This document shows, piece after piece, positions 13,389-25,243 of a stretch of 64,000 nt of DNA. The notes under the pieces were generated by a model that worked only from the letters and a program-made list of their open reading frames with translations, had not been told where the DNA came from and ran no database searches. The first letter of the stretch is position 1, and the number at the start of each line of letters is the position of its first letter. The stretch covers positions 72,851,676 through 72,915,675 of the forward strand of contig CAMGYJ010000006.1 of NCBI GenBank assembly GCA_946122785.1. The letters are read 5' to 3'. The translations under genes and the position numbers were made by a program. Source of the DNA: Linum tenue (Eukaryota; Streptophyta; Magnoliopsida; Malpighiales; Linaceae).

Positions 13389-13896
13389 GATTGAATGGAT
13401 GGATTTGATACAAATCAAACTCCACTATCTTAGAGAGAGGCTAATGGATACCCAAAATGTCCCATTTTGGCACGCTAACAGAGTCCATGCACATTCACCA
13501 CAACCTCGCGAATCATGATAACGTCGGCTTGCACCTCAGTATTCTCAAGTTTAGACTGGAGTTCGAAATTTTATTAGAACATGGATTGCTTTAGGCCGGC
13601 GGATTACTTGGTTACGACTACGAAACCTATAAACCTCAAAATCCTCAAAAGCCATGATAAATTTTGAAATTCACCGCTGATAAAATCCATGGTAAGATAT
13701 ACGAATCCACATGACTTGGATATTTTGTAGAACTGGCGGGGAAAATTGTGGGTTGGATGGGTGAGCTCTGACATCTATGAAAAAAAGTGATTGTTTTACA
13801 TTCACACTTCTCAAGTATTGTTTGAACCAAAGTATTTGGTGTATTCTTTACCCTATGAAGATTTCTTCGAGAACTTCGTGACTAAATTTACCACTA
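13389..13896. other. Spacer, no gene seen
   Basis: No convincing frame or repeat. Confidence 0.5.
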
Positions 13897-13904
13897 GTTA
13901 TGAC

Positions 13905-14402
13905 CATGGTTCAAAAAGACACGTGTAAACTTACGATTAGACACGCTTAGGCGCAAGGCAATGGCAAAACGCCTCGTCTAGGGGTTTCACGCCTAGTTAG
14001 ATATTGGAACACGTCAATAGAGTAAGTCGACATCTAAATCTCTCCTAAACATAACTGGATGGAGCTAGGAAGTCAATATTAAAGGCGAAAATTAACGTCA
14101 ACTACGAAATTAATTTTTCATATCAATACTTTCAATAGCTCAAAAAAATTTGTGAGCTATTGAGCTATGATTCTATGAACTCGTGAGCTATGTTCTTGTC
14201 ATTAAGTGTTGAGTAAGTTATTAATTTTTTTAACTGAAGTGAGGAAGTTTTGTCGGTTATTATTTCATTCATCGTGTAGTGTGAATATCTGTTTTTCTTC
14301 CAACGTCCAGGCACACTTAGTCTACGGCTCTACGCCTAAGCGAGCTAGGGGCTAGGCAAAGCGTCAACGCTCGCCTTACGTCTAGCGCGTCCTTGAACCT
14401 TG
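13905..14402. mobile_element. Non-autonomous hAT element, 498 bp
   Basis: Left end CATGGTTCAAAAAGACACG; complement of the right end CAAGGTTCAAGGACGCGC. The 8-bp target duplication GTTATGAC is exact (13897-13904 and 14403-14410). CGCCTAG and GGCG words lie under both ends. Confidence 0.92.
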
Positions 14403-14410
14403 GTTATGAC

Positions 14411-15171
14411 TATGGAGGATCTTTTATCAGGAGATCAAACTCTGCAACTACGATTATAGAGAAACAAGAGAGGAAAGAAAGATAAACGAGACAAGTTGCT
14501 CTTTTCGTGTGGAAATGTGGAATTGCCTACCTGCCTCCTCTCCATAATCTTGCTTCAAGTTCTGTTGTGGAGAGTTGTTCAACAGCTCGGACTATTTGAA
14601 GCGGCTCAACCATCACAAAAAAAAAGGTCCATGTAGTTATTTTAAGGAATAAAAATATTTTGATGTAAACACATATCTTCTCGTAAATCTATTGAGCAAA
14701 ATCTCATATCTAACATTCATCGATCATCCAAACGACTCCTCGACACATTGATTATAGTCTTTGTTGTTGTTGTTGTTGTTGTTGTTTTTTAGGGAAAAGA
14801 ATGCGTGGGTGAGGAGGTAGAGAATACATATCCTGATGGCTGATGATATCCATCATATCAAAATCTGGAAAACCTTATTAATTTGAGTGGTCCAAGAGCG
14901 TGCGTGGCAAAGGCAAAACCTGTTTAATCAAATTGCATATAAACTAGACCACACTTATATATACTAGCTAAAGATCAGACCTCCTCCTGTGGCTGTGGCT
15001 GTGGCTATGGGTATGGCTTTGCAGAGATATAAATGGCGGTCTGGATGGGCGTGCGCATGTCCCGACGGAAAGGAGATGGCCTTAGCTTGGGGAGGAGAGT
15101 CATATATGAGCCCTCCGATGTCACGTATACATCGATCGCCTAATTCACGTGCTCTCTCTCTGCATGCAACC
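14411..15171. other. Spacer with a (TTG)n run
   Basis: A run of about nine TTG units lies at 14760-14785. No gene. Confidence 0.5.
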
Positions 15172-15179
15172 ATGCACAT

Positions 15180-15361
15180 CAGCGGCGAATACAGAATAGG
15201 TAGAGCACTGGACCGTATTTAAAAAGTGATGGAGAGGGTTGGGCCGTAACCCTATAAACATTGAAATATATACTCAAAATCGGAAATTTACAAGTATTAT
15301 ACGAGCTTTGATCCGGGGAGGGCTGTGTCGTGGCCCGGAGACACCCCTAGATCCTCCGCTG
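15180..15361. mobile_element. Very short hAT-type MITE, 182 bp
   Basis: Left end CAGCGGCGAATACAGAA; complement of the right end CAGCGGAGGATCTAGGGG. The flanks ATGCACAT and ATGCACAC match at 7 of 8 positions. Its right half resembles that of the element at 33184-33761 (GGAGGGCTG, GGCCCGG), so it is probably a shorter relative. Confidence 0.75.
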
Positions 15362-15369
15362 ATGCACAC

Positions 15370-16385
15370 CTCTCTGAAAGCAATTTTTCTTGGTTTTGAA
15401 GGTAAACATATCACCGATTTGTTTGAGACCACTATTTACTGATGATTAAGTCTATCAAACACTGGTTTGGGTAGATATTTTGGGATTATTTTTGACAGAT
15501 TTTAAAGGAGTACCATCACAGATTTCTAACGATTTTTTTGAAATGACATTTTCCTTGGACTTTGAAGGCTAGGGGTCACGGATTCGTCCTTAGAATAATC
15601 TCCATCGATGATAAAGTATATCAATCGCTAATTTGGGCAGATTTATTCCGGAGGGCAGTTTCGTAATTTTTTTGGGAATTTTTCGAAAGCCATTTTCCTT
15701 AGATTTTGAGGGCTCAACAGATCACGATTTCGGCCTGAGGTCATTCTTTACCAACGATTAAGTCTATTAAACACCAATTTGGGCGGATTTTTTCGGGGCC
15801 ATTTTTTACATATTCCAAAGGGGTACCATCACAGATTTCATACGATTTTTCAAAAGAAAAATTTTCTTTTGATTTTGAAGGCTATAGATCACGTATTCAG
15901 TCCGAGGATATTCTTCAATATTGATTAAGTCTATTGGACACATATTTGGTCGAATTTTTTTCAGGTCCATTTTTTGCAGATTCCAAAGGAGTACCATCAC
16001 AGATTTCAGGTGATTTTTTTGAAACACCATTTTTCTTGGATTTTGAAGGCTACGGATCACGAATTCGTCCTTAGGCTAATCTCCACTGATGATGAAGTCT
16101 ATCAATGGATGATTTGGGCACATTTAATCGGGAGGGAAATTTCATAATTTTTTCGATGTTTTTTTCGAAAGCCATTTTCCTTGAGTTTTGAAGGCAACAA
16201 ATCACGGATTTGACCTGAGGTCATTCTTCAATGATGATTAAGTCTATTAAACACCAATTTAATTATGAGGATTTTTTCAGGACCATTTTTGAAAGATTCC
16301 AAATGGGTACCATCACAGATTTCGGACGATTTTTTCGAAAGACCATTTTTCTTAAATTTTGAATACTATAGATCATGGATTCGCA
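15370..16385. repeat. Satellite-like tandem repeat with higher-order structure
   Basis: The landmark GATTTTGAAGGCT recurs at about 15392, 15558, 15702, 15871, 16039, 16184 and 16355. Spacings are 166, 144, 169, 168, 145 and 171 bp. Short (144-145) monomers share CGTCCTTAG and a GGAGGG block; long ones share GAGGTCATTC or ACCATCACAGATTTC blocks. The pattern short-long-long repeats, so equivalent monomers recur every 481-484 bp, a three-monomer higher-order unit. Non-coding. Confidence 0.9.
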
Positions 16386-16749
16386 TTAAAAAAAATAAGA
16401 AGAAGAAAATGTTGATAGACAAGTATGAGTATGACAATTCATCAGATAATATTGCCCTATTCAAATCCAACTATGCAAATGGGACTGATTATTACGTGAG
16501 TATTTGAGTTGATACGGGAGGAAGTATCGGTCTTTTACATTTATTCCCATAGGACATTAAGTCTTCTACTTATTTAGTGGATTACGCGACTTTCTGCAAT
16601 AATTGAAAGAAAAGGTATATTTTGTCTTACAATGGGATAATTTCACGCCATGCTGTTAACTATTCATGCAAATTTATTTATATTAAAAAACATCACTCTA
16701 ATCTCCTTAATATTAGATTTATTCGATTCCATCTTACATTACATATATG

Positions 16750-17322
16750 TAGGGCTAGCGCTGTTAATGAGCCAAACTATTTGTGAGCGGCTTGGTCTCG
16801 AACTCGATAAAAGCTCGTTCGATTAAAAAAAAGCTCGGCTCGTTAATAAACGAGCTGAGCTTGAGTTCTACCTTGTTCGGCTCGTGAAACTCGTCAACTA
16901 GCTCAATTAGGTGGCTCGTTAATACAACTCATGAACTGTCTCGTTTTGAGCTTATGAGATGTTCCAACATTGTGACTAGAGAGCCAACTCGACTACAGCT
17001 TATGAGAAAATCAATCTATATTTTATGAGTTGGTTTGTTAATGATGCATATAATTATTAAATTATATATATCACCTCATATGGTGTTTAATACATCGAGT
17101 ATATGTAAGCAAATACGTCTCATATATGACATAACATTAGGTAATCACATGTATCACATATGACATATAAATATTAGGGTATTTATATTATAAATTATCC
17201 TAGAGTTGAGCTCGAGCCGAAATTTCGATCTTAATGATGTGTCAAGATTTAACAAATGAGTTAGCTCGTGTTCGACTCGGCTCGTTATTGGCAAAGCTTG
17301 ACTCGGCTCATTAACAACCCTA
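16750..17322. mobile_element. Non-autonomous hAT element, 573 bp
   Basis: Right-end complement TAGGGTTGTTAATGAGCCGA; left end TAGGG, six extra bases, then CTGTTAATGAGCC. The 8-bp target duplication CATATATG is exact (16742-16749 and 17323-17330). GGCTCGTT and GAGCTCGAG words crowd both ends. Confidence 0.92.
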
Positions 17323-17408
17323 CATATATGTAATCTCTTAACCCTTAATTACCACAAAAAAAAAACTTTATCTTGGTTATATTTCTCATCGTACTTGTGG
17401 TTAGATTA

Positions 17409-17855
17409 GGGTAAATACAATTTAATATCCAAACCTTTTATTTTAAACAATATAATAGTCAAACCTTTTCGAAAACAATCTAATATTCAAATCGTCAACT
17501 TTCCGTTCGTTTGACCGTTAGTTGACACTTCAAAAAAGCTTTGTTTAGGGAAAATTGTCACAAGACAACTTTGTTTTTCTTGTTTTGGCATTGCAGATGA
17601 CTGAATATTTAGATATTCTATACCATCATGGTGGAGTCATGGACTTCTCGGGTTTGGAACTACGATATGTTGGTGGTCTTTCAGAGAAGATATCGATGGA
17701 TATTGATGAAGTGTCGTACTTCGAACTTTTTTGAAGTGTCAACTAACGGACAAACAGACAAAAAGTTGACGATTTGGATATTAGATTGTTTTCGAAAAGA
17801 TTTGGCTATTATATTGTTTATAATAAAAGGTTTGGATATTAAATTGTATTTACCC
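17409..17855. mobile_element. Small MULE-type element with long TIRs, 447 bp
   Basis: The ends GGGTAAATACAATTTAATAT and the complement of the right end match for well over 100 bp, so most of the element is inverted repeat. A 9-bp target duplication GTTAGATTA is exact (17400-17408 and 17856-17864), the size usual for Mutator-like elements. No transposase. The terminus GGGTAAAT is shared with the larger element at 35521. Confidence 0.9.
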
Positions 17856-17864
17856 GTTAGATTA

Positions 17865-18588
17865 TGATATACAATATCATTTCAACATTCAAGCTATATT
17901 CAACTTAATTGCAATGAAATTTAAATCAAATTTTATACGATGTGCGATCCGGGAGTACTATTCATGAATACAAATGTATGGATATCTCACATTTCCCATA
18001 TTTTCTAGATACGATGAGGCGAATTATGTTACATATTTTCTACGCTCTATTGGGCATTCCCTGTCCGTAGGGATTCATGTTTTTTTATGCAGCTTGTAGC
18101 GTACTTGCTTACTCGTCGTACTTTGATTGAATTGGGGCTTGTACCGCTCGTTTAGTTATTGAATAAAGATTGAGAGCCTTTTAAGCACTCTATTTCTTTA
18201 AAAAAAACATATTCATCGAAAGAGTGGGGGAAAACTTACTTAATTTGATAGACTTTAAAAGTTGCATTGTCTTGAAATTTGAAGCTCATCGAACAGTGTA
18301 TATGTTTCGATGTGAGAGCATGCATGTGTGTGGTGGTAACCTTGAGCTCTCCAAGGCGACTTCAAATGCTAGGTATAGCACATCCTAGCTTTCCCTTGTG
18401 CATTTCCGTTAGAAAAATATTACTGAATATATGTAGGAATGAGAAACAATCTGACTTATATTATATTGTATTGAACCGAATCAAAAATACTAACAATTTA
18501 TATTAAGTATGAAGAAAAAGATGATTGATTTTTTTACAAAAGATATTCATGTATTGATATAAGATAAAAGTTACATTCTCGAATTCAG
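17865..18588. other. Spacer, no gene seen
   Basis: No convincing frame or repeat. Confidence 0.5.
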
Positions 18589-19122
18589 TCAGGTCTGGAA
18601 ATCAAAGAAGCGACTCATAGTCGGGTACAATGAAAGGGCCTTGCAAGTCACCAAATGGGTTACCCTATTGCTACGCCGACCTACAAACCGAACACTAAAC
18701 CCAACATTAATGGCCAAATAATGGACTATCTCCTCAAGAACGGCTCCCGTCCTGCTATCATGAGTATCACCCCGATTGACCTTGTCGATAGCCACCTTGG
18801 CATCTCCCTCAAACCTCATCTCCGTGAAACCTTCGACCAGACACCACAAAATCGCCTCCCTGGGCACAAGTAATTCGACCACCATAGGATCCTCAACCAA
18901 AGGAAACTGGATCCCTCTAACAAAAAGGATTCCCCTAGCCTTGTTCATAATAACCACTCCTCCTGCCGAATGAGAACCAGTCTTCACAGCCCCATCCCAC
19001 ATACAAATAGGCGAATTGGTCTCTATAAGATCCACCTGATGCAGTTGGGAGGAGGATGGCCGGAGAACGCGGTTCATAGGCAGACTAATCCACTCCTCAT
19101 ACTGCTGATGAAATTGTCGCAT
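18589..19122 (-). CDS. Orphan RNase H domain of plant LINE type (RVT_3-like)
   Basis: An intact 177-codon frame from ATG. It opens the domain with CMWDGAVKTGSHSAGGVVIM, followed by a GIQFPLVEDPMVVELLVPRE helix, MRFEGDAKVAIDKVNRG and VRFVGRRSNRVTHLV. This is the order of the plant LINE-associated RNase H fold, with candidate acidic residues in WDG, VEL and EGD. No reverse transcriptase or endonuclease was found around it, so it is best seen as a retained 3' fragment of a LINE. The usual final histidine and acidic pair is only partly recognisable, and activity is doubtful. An exapted single-domain gene is possible because the frame is open. Confidence 0.75.
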   Translation of the reverse strand: MRQFHQQYEEWISLPMNRVLRPSSSQLHQVDLIETNSPICMWDGAVKTGSHSAGGVVIMNKARGILFVRGIQFPLVEDPMVVELLVPREAILWCLVEGFTEMRFEGDAKVAIDKVNRGDTHDSRTGAVLEEIVHYLAINVGFSVRFVGRRSNRVTHLVTCKALSLYPTMSRFFDFQT

Positions 19123-19129
19123 TAAAGCA

Positions 19130-19424
19130 TGGATCCCAAACTTTTTACTCTAAAAGATGATTGAAATTAATTTTGGACTTACTGATCAAATAAAATCAAA
19201 TGAACAAACCAAACATGTTTTTGGTCTTATTCTAGTTCTCAAATTGCCTTAGATTTTCACCTGGTTTTATCTTGATTCGATCCAGTTCTAGATCGAACGA
19301 ACTATACCCACCCTTATATATAGTTATTATAGTTTAATGATGTATGGATTAGCTTCACAATACTAAACTTATGAATATATAGCTTCTAGGTATTTACACA
19401 ACACGTCTAGTGTATTCAAGTAAT
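19130..19424. other. Spacer, no gene seen
   Basis: AT-rich, nothing recognised. Confidence 0.5.
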
Positions 19425-19432
19425 ATATCAAG

Positions 19433-19850
19433 TAGACGTGGCAATGTGAATCCAATCCACTAATTCAATCCCTCTATTAAAAATTCAACTAATACAATTC
19501 TTTGAATCTGAACTTCAAATAAACTGTTGGATTCGTCAATTATATTGGATTCATATATTGTTGAAAAATTACATTATAGTGATAATATATTATATGTTTT
19601 ACAATTTGACACCTAAGGTCTAAATTTTTAATGAATTATATTCTTTAAAATTTATATTTTGGTGTCTAATTTTTTTATAATAACATTTAGTACCTAAATT
19701 TTCAAAATTTGCATAATAGTTTAAAGATGGGATGAAACTTGAATCCATGAATCAAATTAACGAATCCAACCCATGAACCCTCGAACTTATATAATCCAAT
19801 CCATAAATCTATAAATCTAATCCATAAATTCAATTCATTTGCTACCTCTA
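19433..19850. mobile_element. Probable non-autonomous hAT element, 418 bp
   Basis: Left end TAGACGTGGCAATGTGAATC; complement of the right end TAGAGGTAGCAAATGAATTG. The flanking octamers ATATCAAG and ACCTCAAG match at 6 of 8 positions. AATCCAATCCA-type words lie under both ends. Older and less certain than its neighbours. Confidence 0.6.
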
Positions 19851-19858
19851 ACCTCAAG

Positions 19859-20523
19859 TATATGTCATACTTGTGTAAGCACAAACATATGAGGAGGACA
19901 TATCCATGATTTAGAAACTCTACTATGCCTTCCGATCGGATCGGAGTATCAGACATCGTACTCAAACCAATAGACAATGTTAACGATTGAATCACGATTA
20001 AATTACGAATCTAATACAAAATACATTGTCACTGACTTTTCTAATATAACCTTCCTTCTGTACGATTTTACAAACTTTAGAACATAAATATGGTAGTCTG
20101 ATTCATCTAGCTCGACCCACAATCACATAAACGGACCGTTAGAGACACAAAAGCTTTTGGCTAACCAATATGCGAGAGAGAGTGGGAATGTGTAGCCCGC
20201 CGGGCTGCAAAAGTTTCTGAAGTTTTCGAAGTCCGGCCAACCTTCCCCATATCGGAACTTGAAGGTGAATATTGTACCTTCACACTTACCAACCTAATTC
20301 CTCGACTTAATTATATCCTTAACCCATCCTAAGCTTGCTCATAAAGCCATATAATTTCGTTTCAAAAGCATGGTTTGGCTTTGAAGTTTGAGTCGTCTCT
20401 CCTATCCATCCACATAGCCTTTGTAGTTGTTCAAGTAAAAATGGCTGACGCGTTCACTTAATCCCCAAGCAACAACCGGCCTATATTCATTCTTCTGATA
20501 GTATTTTATAGTGGTTTACATGA
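19859..20523. other. Spacer, no gene seen
   Basis: No convincing frame or repeat. Confidence 0.5.
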
Positions 20524-20531
20524 GTTTAGTT

Positions 20532-20905
20532 CAGTGTTATGAAAACCGGGCCGGACCGGCCGGTCAGACCGGTAAAAACCGGAGCCGGACACAAATCCGG
20601 CCGCGGAAGCACAAAAAACGGTTGGGCTGAGCAATTTAAGTGGCGCCTCTTTTTTGTCATCTTTTAAATAAATAATAAATGGAAGGAAACCAGGGAAGGG
20701 GAATTTCACTGGCGCCTACTCCCTACAGCCCACTATTCTTGCTCTTTTGATTTTTTTATCTTATTCTATTACTTTTTTCCTTTCTTTTTGGAATCAAGTA
20801 CCGGTTTATGAACGGTTTTTAATACCGGTTAATCAACGGTTATCCGATAAACCTTAAACCTCTCATTAATCCGGATCGATGTCCGGTTCGGTTTTGACAA
20901 CACTG
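20532..20905. mobile_element. Non-autonomous hAT element, 374 bp
   Basis: Left end CAGTGTTATGAAAACCGGGC; complement of the right end CAGTGTTGTCAAAACCGAAC. The 8-bp target duplication GTTTAGTT is exact (20524-20531 and 20906-20913). ACCGG words dominate both subterminal regions. Confidence 0.92.
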
Positions 20906-20976
20906 GTTTAGTTAACTAATTAAGTGCCTTTTGCTTCCATTGATAAGATTCCAGCTCCAACTTTGAAGGTGGTACG

Positions 20977-21361
20977 CATGGTTGTCACGCCGGTCGGCGT
21001 GCCACCGGTTGTACCGGGTTCAACCGGTATCGGTCATAAAACCGGCGTGACACTACCAGTATGACCGGCATGATCGATATACGAATTTCTAAGTAAAATT
21101 ACTTTATTTTAGAGAATTTAATTGATAAAAATTATTTTATTATTTATTTTATGAGCATAAAAGTTAAATATTGATGTTATTTATTGGATTCAAGTATAAA
21201 TGTTTAGGTATTGACGTTAAATGTCATGTTTAAATATGAGTATTAATAATTTTATTTGTAATATTGACCGGCATGAACCGGCACAAACCGGTATGTGCCA
21301 CCGATTGAACCATTCCACTTGCTAAACCGGCACACTAGCATAAACCGGTTTGACAACCTTG
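20977..21361. mobile_element. Non-autonomous hAT element, 385 bp
   Basis: Left end CATGGTTGTCACGCCGGTC; complement of the right end CAAGGTTGTCAAACCGGTT. The 8-bp target duplication GTGGTACG is exact (20969-20976 and 21362-21369). ACCGGT and GGCATGA words recur. It lies only 63 bp from the target duplication of the preceding hAT element. Confidence 0.92.
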
Positions 21362-21369
21362 GTGGTACG

Positions 21370-23431
21370 TAGTGGAATTGGGAAGAGAGGGGAAATGAGC
21401 TCGGCTTTTTTAGCATAGAAAAGAACTGAGCTGTTAAAAGTTTTACAGCTGTCTAGTTAACTTTGTTTTTGTAAAAGAATTACTCTTTTTAATGATCTTT
21501 AGCTATTCATTAGAGGAAAAGAATGAAAAAAAAAAGTGAAAAGTAAAAAAAAAACTCAGTTTTTTTCATAGATTCCCAAAATAGGAAACAACCCGATACA
21601 AACAATTATACATTACATTTGTAGGTCATAACTAAATTGAATGAGAGAAAGGGGTTTTGGCGGGACCAGAAGCCGATTCAACGATAAGAGGACTTACTTT
21701 GTCACGATCATACGGCCGGCCAGCAACTTGTCATACCTACGAGGCGTGAATTGAAATGATGCACTTTGTAATGGACCACACGGATTTGAAAGTTCCACCT
21801 ATTTAGGTGGGAATTGATTATATATGGACTTTGAAGTCCATCATTTTTTACCAACCTACGTACCCTTCATATTTGCTTTCTCTTCTTATATCATTGAGGG
21901 CAATAAAGGTAAATTACACTTCATACATACAAATTTAATTAAAAAAAATCCATCAAACAAACAATGGTGTTTATCAAATCCATAATGAACCTAAAATCCT
22001 CATATATTCATGGTTTTTCAAAACCCAAGTTATACCAAAACCTTCATTTTTCAAATCCACGACTCAAACGAGCCCGTAGTAGTTCTTTGATTGAAAACGC
22101 TTGTAATTGTTTTGGAGATGGTGGGGAGGAATTGCCTATTACACTAATTGGCTTCCCACTTATACATATCATGGAGATACAACACACAAACTAGTATGTT
22201 AGTTATTAAATAGAATGATTCCTCTATGATGAGGATTTGGTTGGTGATCAGCCGTCGATCTTTTTCTTTTCTTCGAATCAGAAAATCAAAGGCAAAAAGG
22301 AATCGAGCCACCCTTAGAATGTGGAGAGCCCATGATGCTCTCTGTAAATATGGCCGATGGAATCTCTAGCTTTCAACCGTATATGGTATTTGCCGTTTGG
22401 GCATGAAAAGTTGATTAGGGTTACCCAATTGTGAAATCTGCGAGATGGTGGATTCCATCATGGTATTCTTTTGACCAGGATCCATCCATCCATGTAGGTG
22501 TTTGTAAATGGCAGCATTTTCACAATACATGTATTGCTTCATGTTTGGTCTAGATCAGGATAACTTTGGGGAAATATCTATAGTACTGTACCCATCACCC
22601 TCACCTTATCAGAGATTACTTCGGTTCGGCCAGAATCGTTTTCGGGTCTGGAATATTTTTTAAGAAATGTTATCATAACTGGATCGGACGGTCCGCCCCC
22701 AGAAATAATCGGACATGATGACCGTGTATCAGGTTTTGGAAGCGGGCCTTAAAACGGGCCATTAACTTGTTGGCCACTTCACGATCGGTTCAACCAATCA
22801 ATCGGACAAACTTTCTGACTTGAACCACCAATTTTGGTCTCTTTTCTTTATAGTTTGTAAGAAAAATGCAATGTGTGTTTTTTCCATGGAGCGAACTTGA
22901 TCTCATATATGAATGTGTGTTTTTTCCATGGAGCGAACTTGATCTCATATATGAAAGTTATATAAGTTAACCAATTGGGCTATAGTGGGTTTTTTTTTTT
23001 TTTTTTGTTGATTTTCATATTAGTCTAATAGTCACATTAATCATTTTAAGTAGATTTAAAAAACTAAATTTAACTTTCTGATCATGAAAAATAACTTCTT
23101 TCTCTATTGTAGAAGGAGAATAATCTTGAAATCGTTACTAAAAAACACTCATCCAAATATTGAATGTTTAATTGTATATATGATTGAAATCATCAAAAGC
23201 AAAATAGATACATATACTTACATAATTGACACAAGCCAGTTACGAAAATCATACCAAGACACACTCATCGGTAACAAAGAGATAATTAACCAATAATTTG
23301 AACAATAAAAATAAATGACTCGAAACTACTATTAATCCTAGAAAAGCCACTGTCAATAGGAAATCCGACTATACCCCTCCAAATTGATCGTAACTACTTA
23401 TCAACAACTCTAAAAAATAGAATTCAAACTA
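21370..23431. other. Spacer with a 42-bp tandem duplication
   Basis: A 42-bp unit beginning ATGTGTGTTTTTTCCATGGA is duplicated without change at 22871-22912 and 22913-22954. A GC-richer stretch at 22620-22850 may be old transposon. No gene. Confidence 0.55.
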
Positions 23432-23510
23432 ATCAAAACCAATCCAGTCAAAAGCGCGATTCTACCTAAAAGCGTAAAAGGGGTAAAATCGAAAAGCGGT
23501 GAATCAAAGC

Positions 23511-24061
23511 TGTTGGGCATGTGACTCGGACCTAGCCACGCCAGGGAAACGCGCCAAACACAAGCCCAAATGCCGCCAGACCCGCTAGTGCGCGACGCGA
23601 TCAAAGACCTCCAGTGCGCCTTAGCGCGAAGAGTTTGAGCGCGGCACAAGCTACGCGCGAATGGAAAGGCACAAGCGGAGACTAGACCACAGAGCCGCAA
23701 AAAGCCTCGTCGCGTTTTCCGAGGGATGGTCACATCAGAGTCCTAGATATGGTCGTAGGTACACCTCTGACATGTCCTCGGTAGTGGCATGGCCTAAATC
23801 TCTGACATGTCAGTGGTCATGTCATTGTCACATCATGTAACTCAACCACTCACCCACCACCTTGTAGCCTATAAATACGGCATTTACTATGGTGGGTGAG
23901 GGGATCGCATTTTAGACATTCTATCTCTAGAACACCAACTTCTCTCTCTAAAATTCCAACTCTCTGGCTCTCATCTTTCTGAACGATTTTCCCCTCTTGT
24001 GTTCTTCTTGACCCACATTCTTCCCCGAACCTCACTCCTACACTCAGTTAGGTTCAAACCA
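23511..24061 (+). repeat. Left (5') LTR of the gypsy derivative
   Basis: Begins TGTTGGGCATGTGACTCGG and ends in CA just before the primer site. A CCTATAAATACGG promoter box lies near 23870. Confidence 0.9.
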
Positions 24062-24109
24062 TTGGCGCCCACCGTGGGGCCAAGAAGAAACGCAAAAGAA
24101 AATCAACCA

Positions 24110-24693
24110 ATGGCGGAACGCAACCACGACTCGCCTGACGAAGCAACGCCCATCAAGGCAATGACCGACCCGAGGGCGTTCGCAGAAGCCAGCAACCTCA
24201 ACGCGGTGCTTATCGAAGAGGAGGAGCCCGAGCAGACAGCCAAAGAAATGAGGCAGCTGGTGTCGAAGCAAAACAGTGTCATAGCTGACATGCAAAAACA
24301 AATGAGCCAAGTCATAGCGCTCATGATGAGCAAGGAGGCCGCGGCAACAATGGACGCGACGGCAGTCGCGCCTCAACAGGCCTTGGGAGAAGCGTCGGGA
24401 ACTGCCCACCTACCACAACACGCGCCAACAGAATTCCCCGCGTGAGAAACGCGGGGAGTCGAGCCGCCAAGGCGGGCGGACCTCAGTTTCTTGGAGCAAC
24501 ACTTGTCTCCGCAATACCGACCCAACCCACCTAGAAAGGTCCTCCACCAACCGTTGAGCGCGGAAATCATGGCGGAGCACCTAAGCGGAGCGCCACCCAC
24601 CCTCCCAACATACAACGGCACGACCGACCCCGAAGACCATGTGAGCACTTTCTGTCTGCGGATGCAACTCCAAACCACATGCGCGACCCCACA
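24110..24693 (+). pseudogene. Truncated gag of the gypsy derivative
   Basis: The frame starts MAERNHDSPDEATPIKAM and runs to a stop at 24443-24445. Similarity resumes in another frame as LPTYNGTTDPEDHVSTFCLR, the start of the plant Ty3/gypsy gag core. It is cut off by the right LTR. Broken by a frame change and by the deletion. Confidence 0.8.
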
Positions 24694-25243
24694 TGTTGGG
24701 CATGTGACTCGGACCTAGCCACGCCAGGGAAACGCGCCAAACACAAGCCCAAATGCCGCCAGACCCGCTAGTGCGCGACGCGATCAAAGACCTCCAGTGC
24801 GCCTTAGCGCGAAGAGTTTGAGCGCGGCACAAGCTACGCGCGAAGGGAAAGGCACAAGCGGAGACTAGACCACAGAGCCGCAAAAAGCCCCGTCACGTTT
24901 CCCGAGGGATGGTCACATCAGAGTCCTAGATATGGTCGTAGGTACACCTCTGACATGTCCTAGGTAGTGGCATGGCCTAAATCCCTGACATGTCAGTGGT
25001 CATGTCATTGTCACATCATGTAACTCAACCACTCACCCACCACCTTGTAGCCTATAAATACGGCATTTACTCTGGTGGGTGAGGGGATCGCATTTTAGAC
25101 ATTCTATCTCTAGAACACCAACTTCTCTCTCTAAAATTCCAACTCTCTGGTTCTCATCTTTCTGAACGATTTTCCCCTCTTGTGTTCTTCTTGACCCACA
25201 TTCTTCCCCGAACCTCACTCCTACACTCAGTTAGGTTCAAACA
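24694..25243 (+). repeat. Right (3') LTR of the gypsy derivative
   Basis: Near-identical copy of 23511-24061, ending in CA before the AAAGC target duplication. Confidence 0.9.

Larger units (their letters stand above)
23511..25243 (+). mobile_element. Internally deleted gypsy-type LTR element
   Basis: Two direct LTRs of about 550 bp (TGTTGGGC...CA) bracket a 632-bp interior. The 5-bp target duplication AAAGC is exact (23506-23510 and 25244-25248). A primer-site-like TTGGCGCCCACCGTGG follows the left LTR directly. The interior holds only the start of gag and then runs straight into the right LTR, so protease, reverse transcriptase, integrase and the polypurine tract are gone. The LTRs differ at roughly eight substitutions and one indel by eye, so it is young. 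Confidence 0.92.

Noticed and set aside
15370..16385. CRISPR-like array (also 9010-9850 and 32435-32910)
   Set aside because: Eukaryotic tandem repeats with degenerate, contiguous units; no constant repeats with unique spacers.
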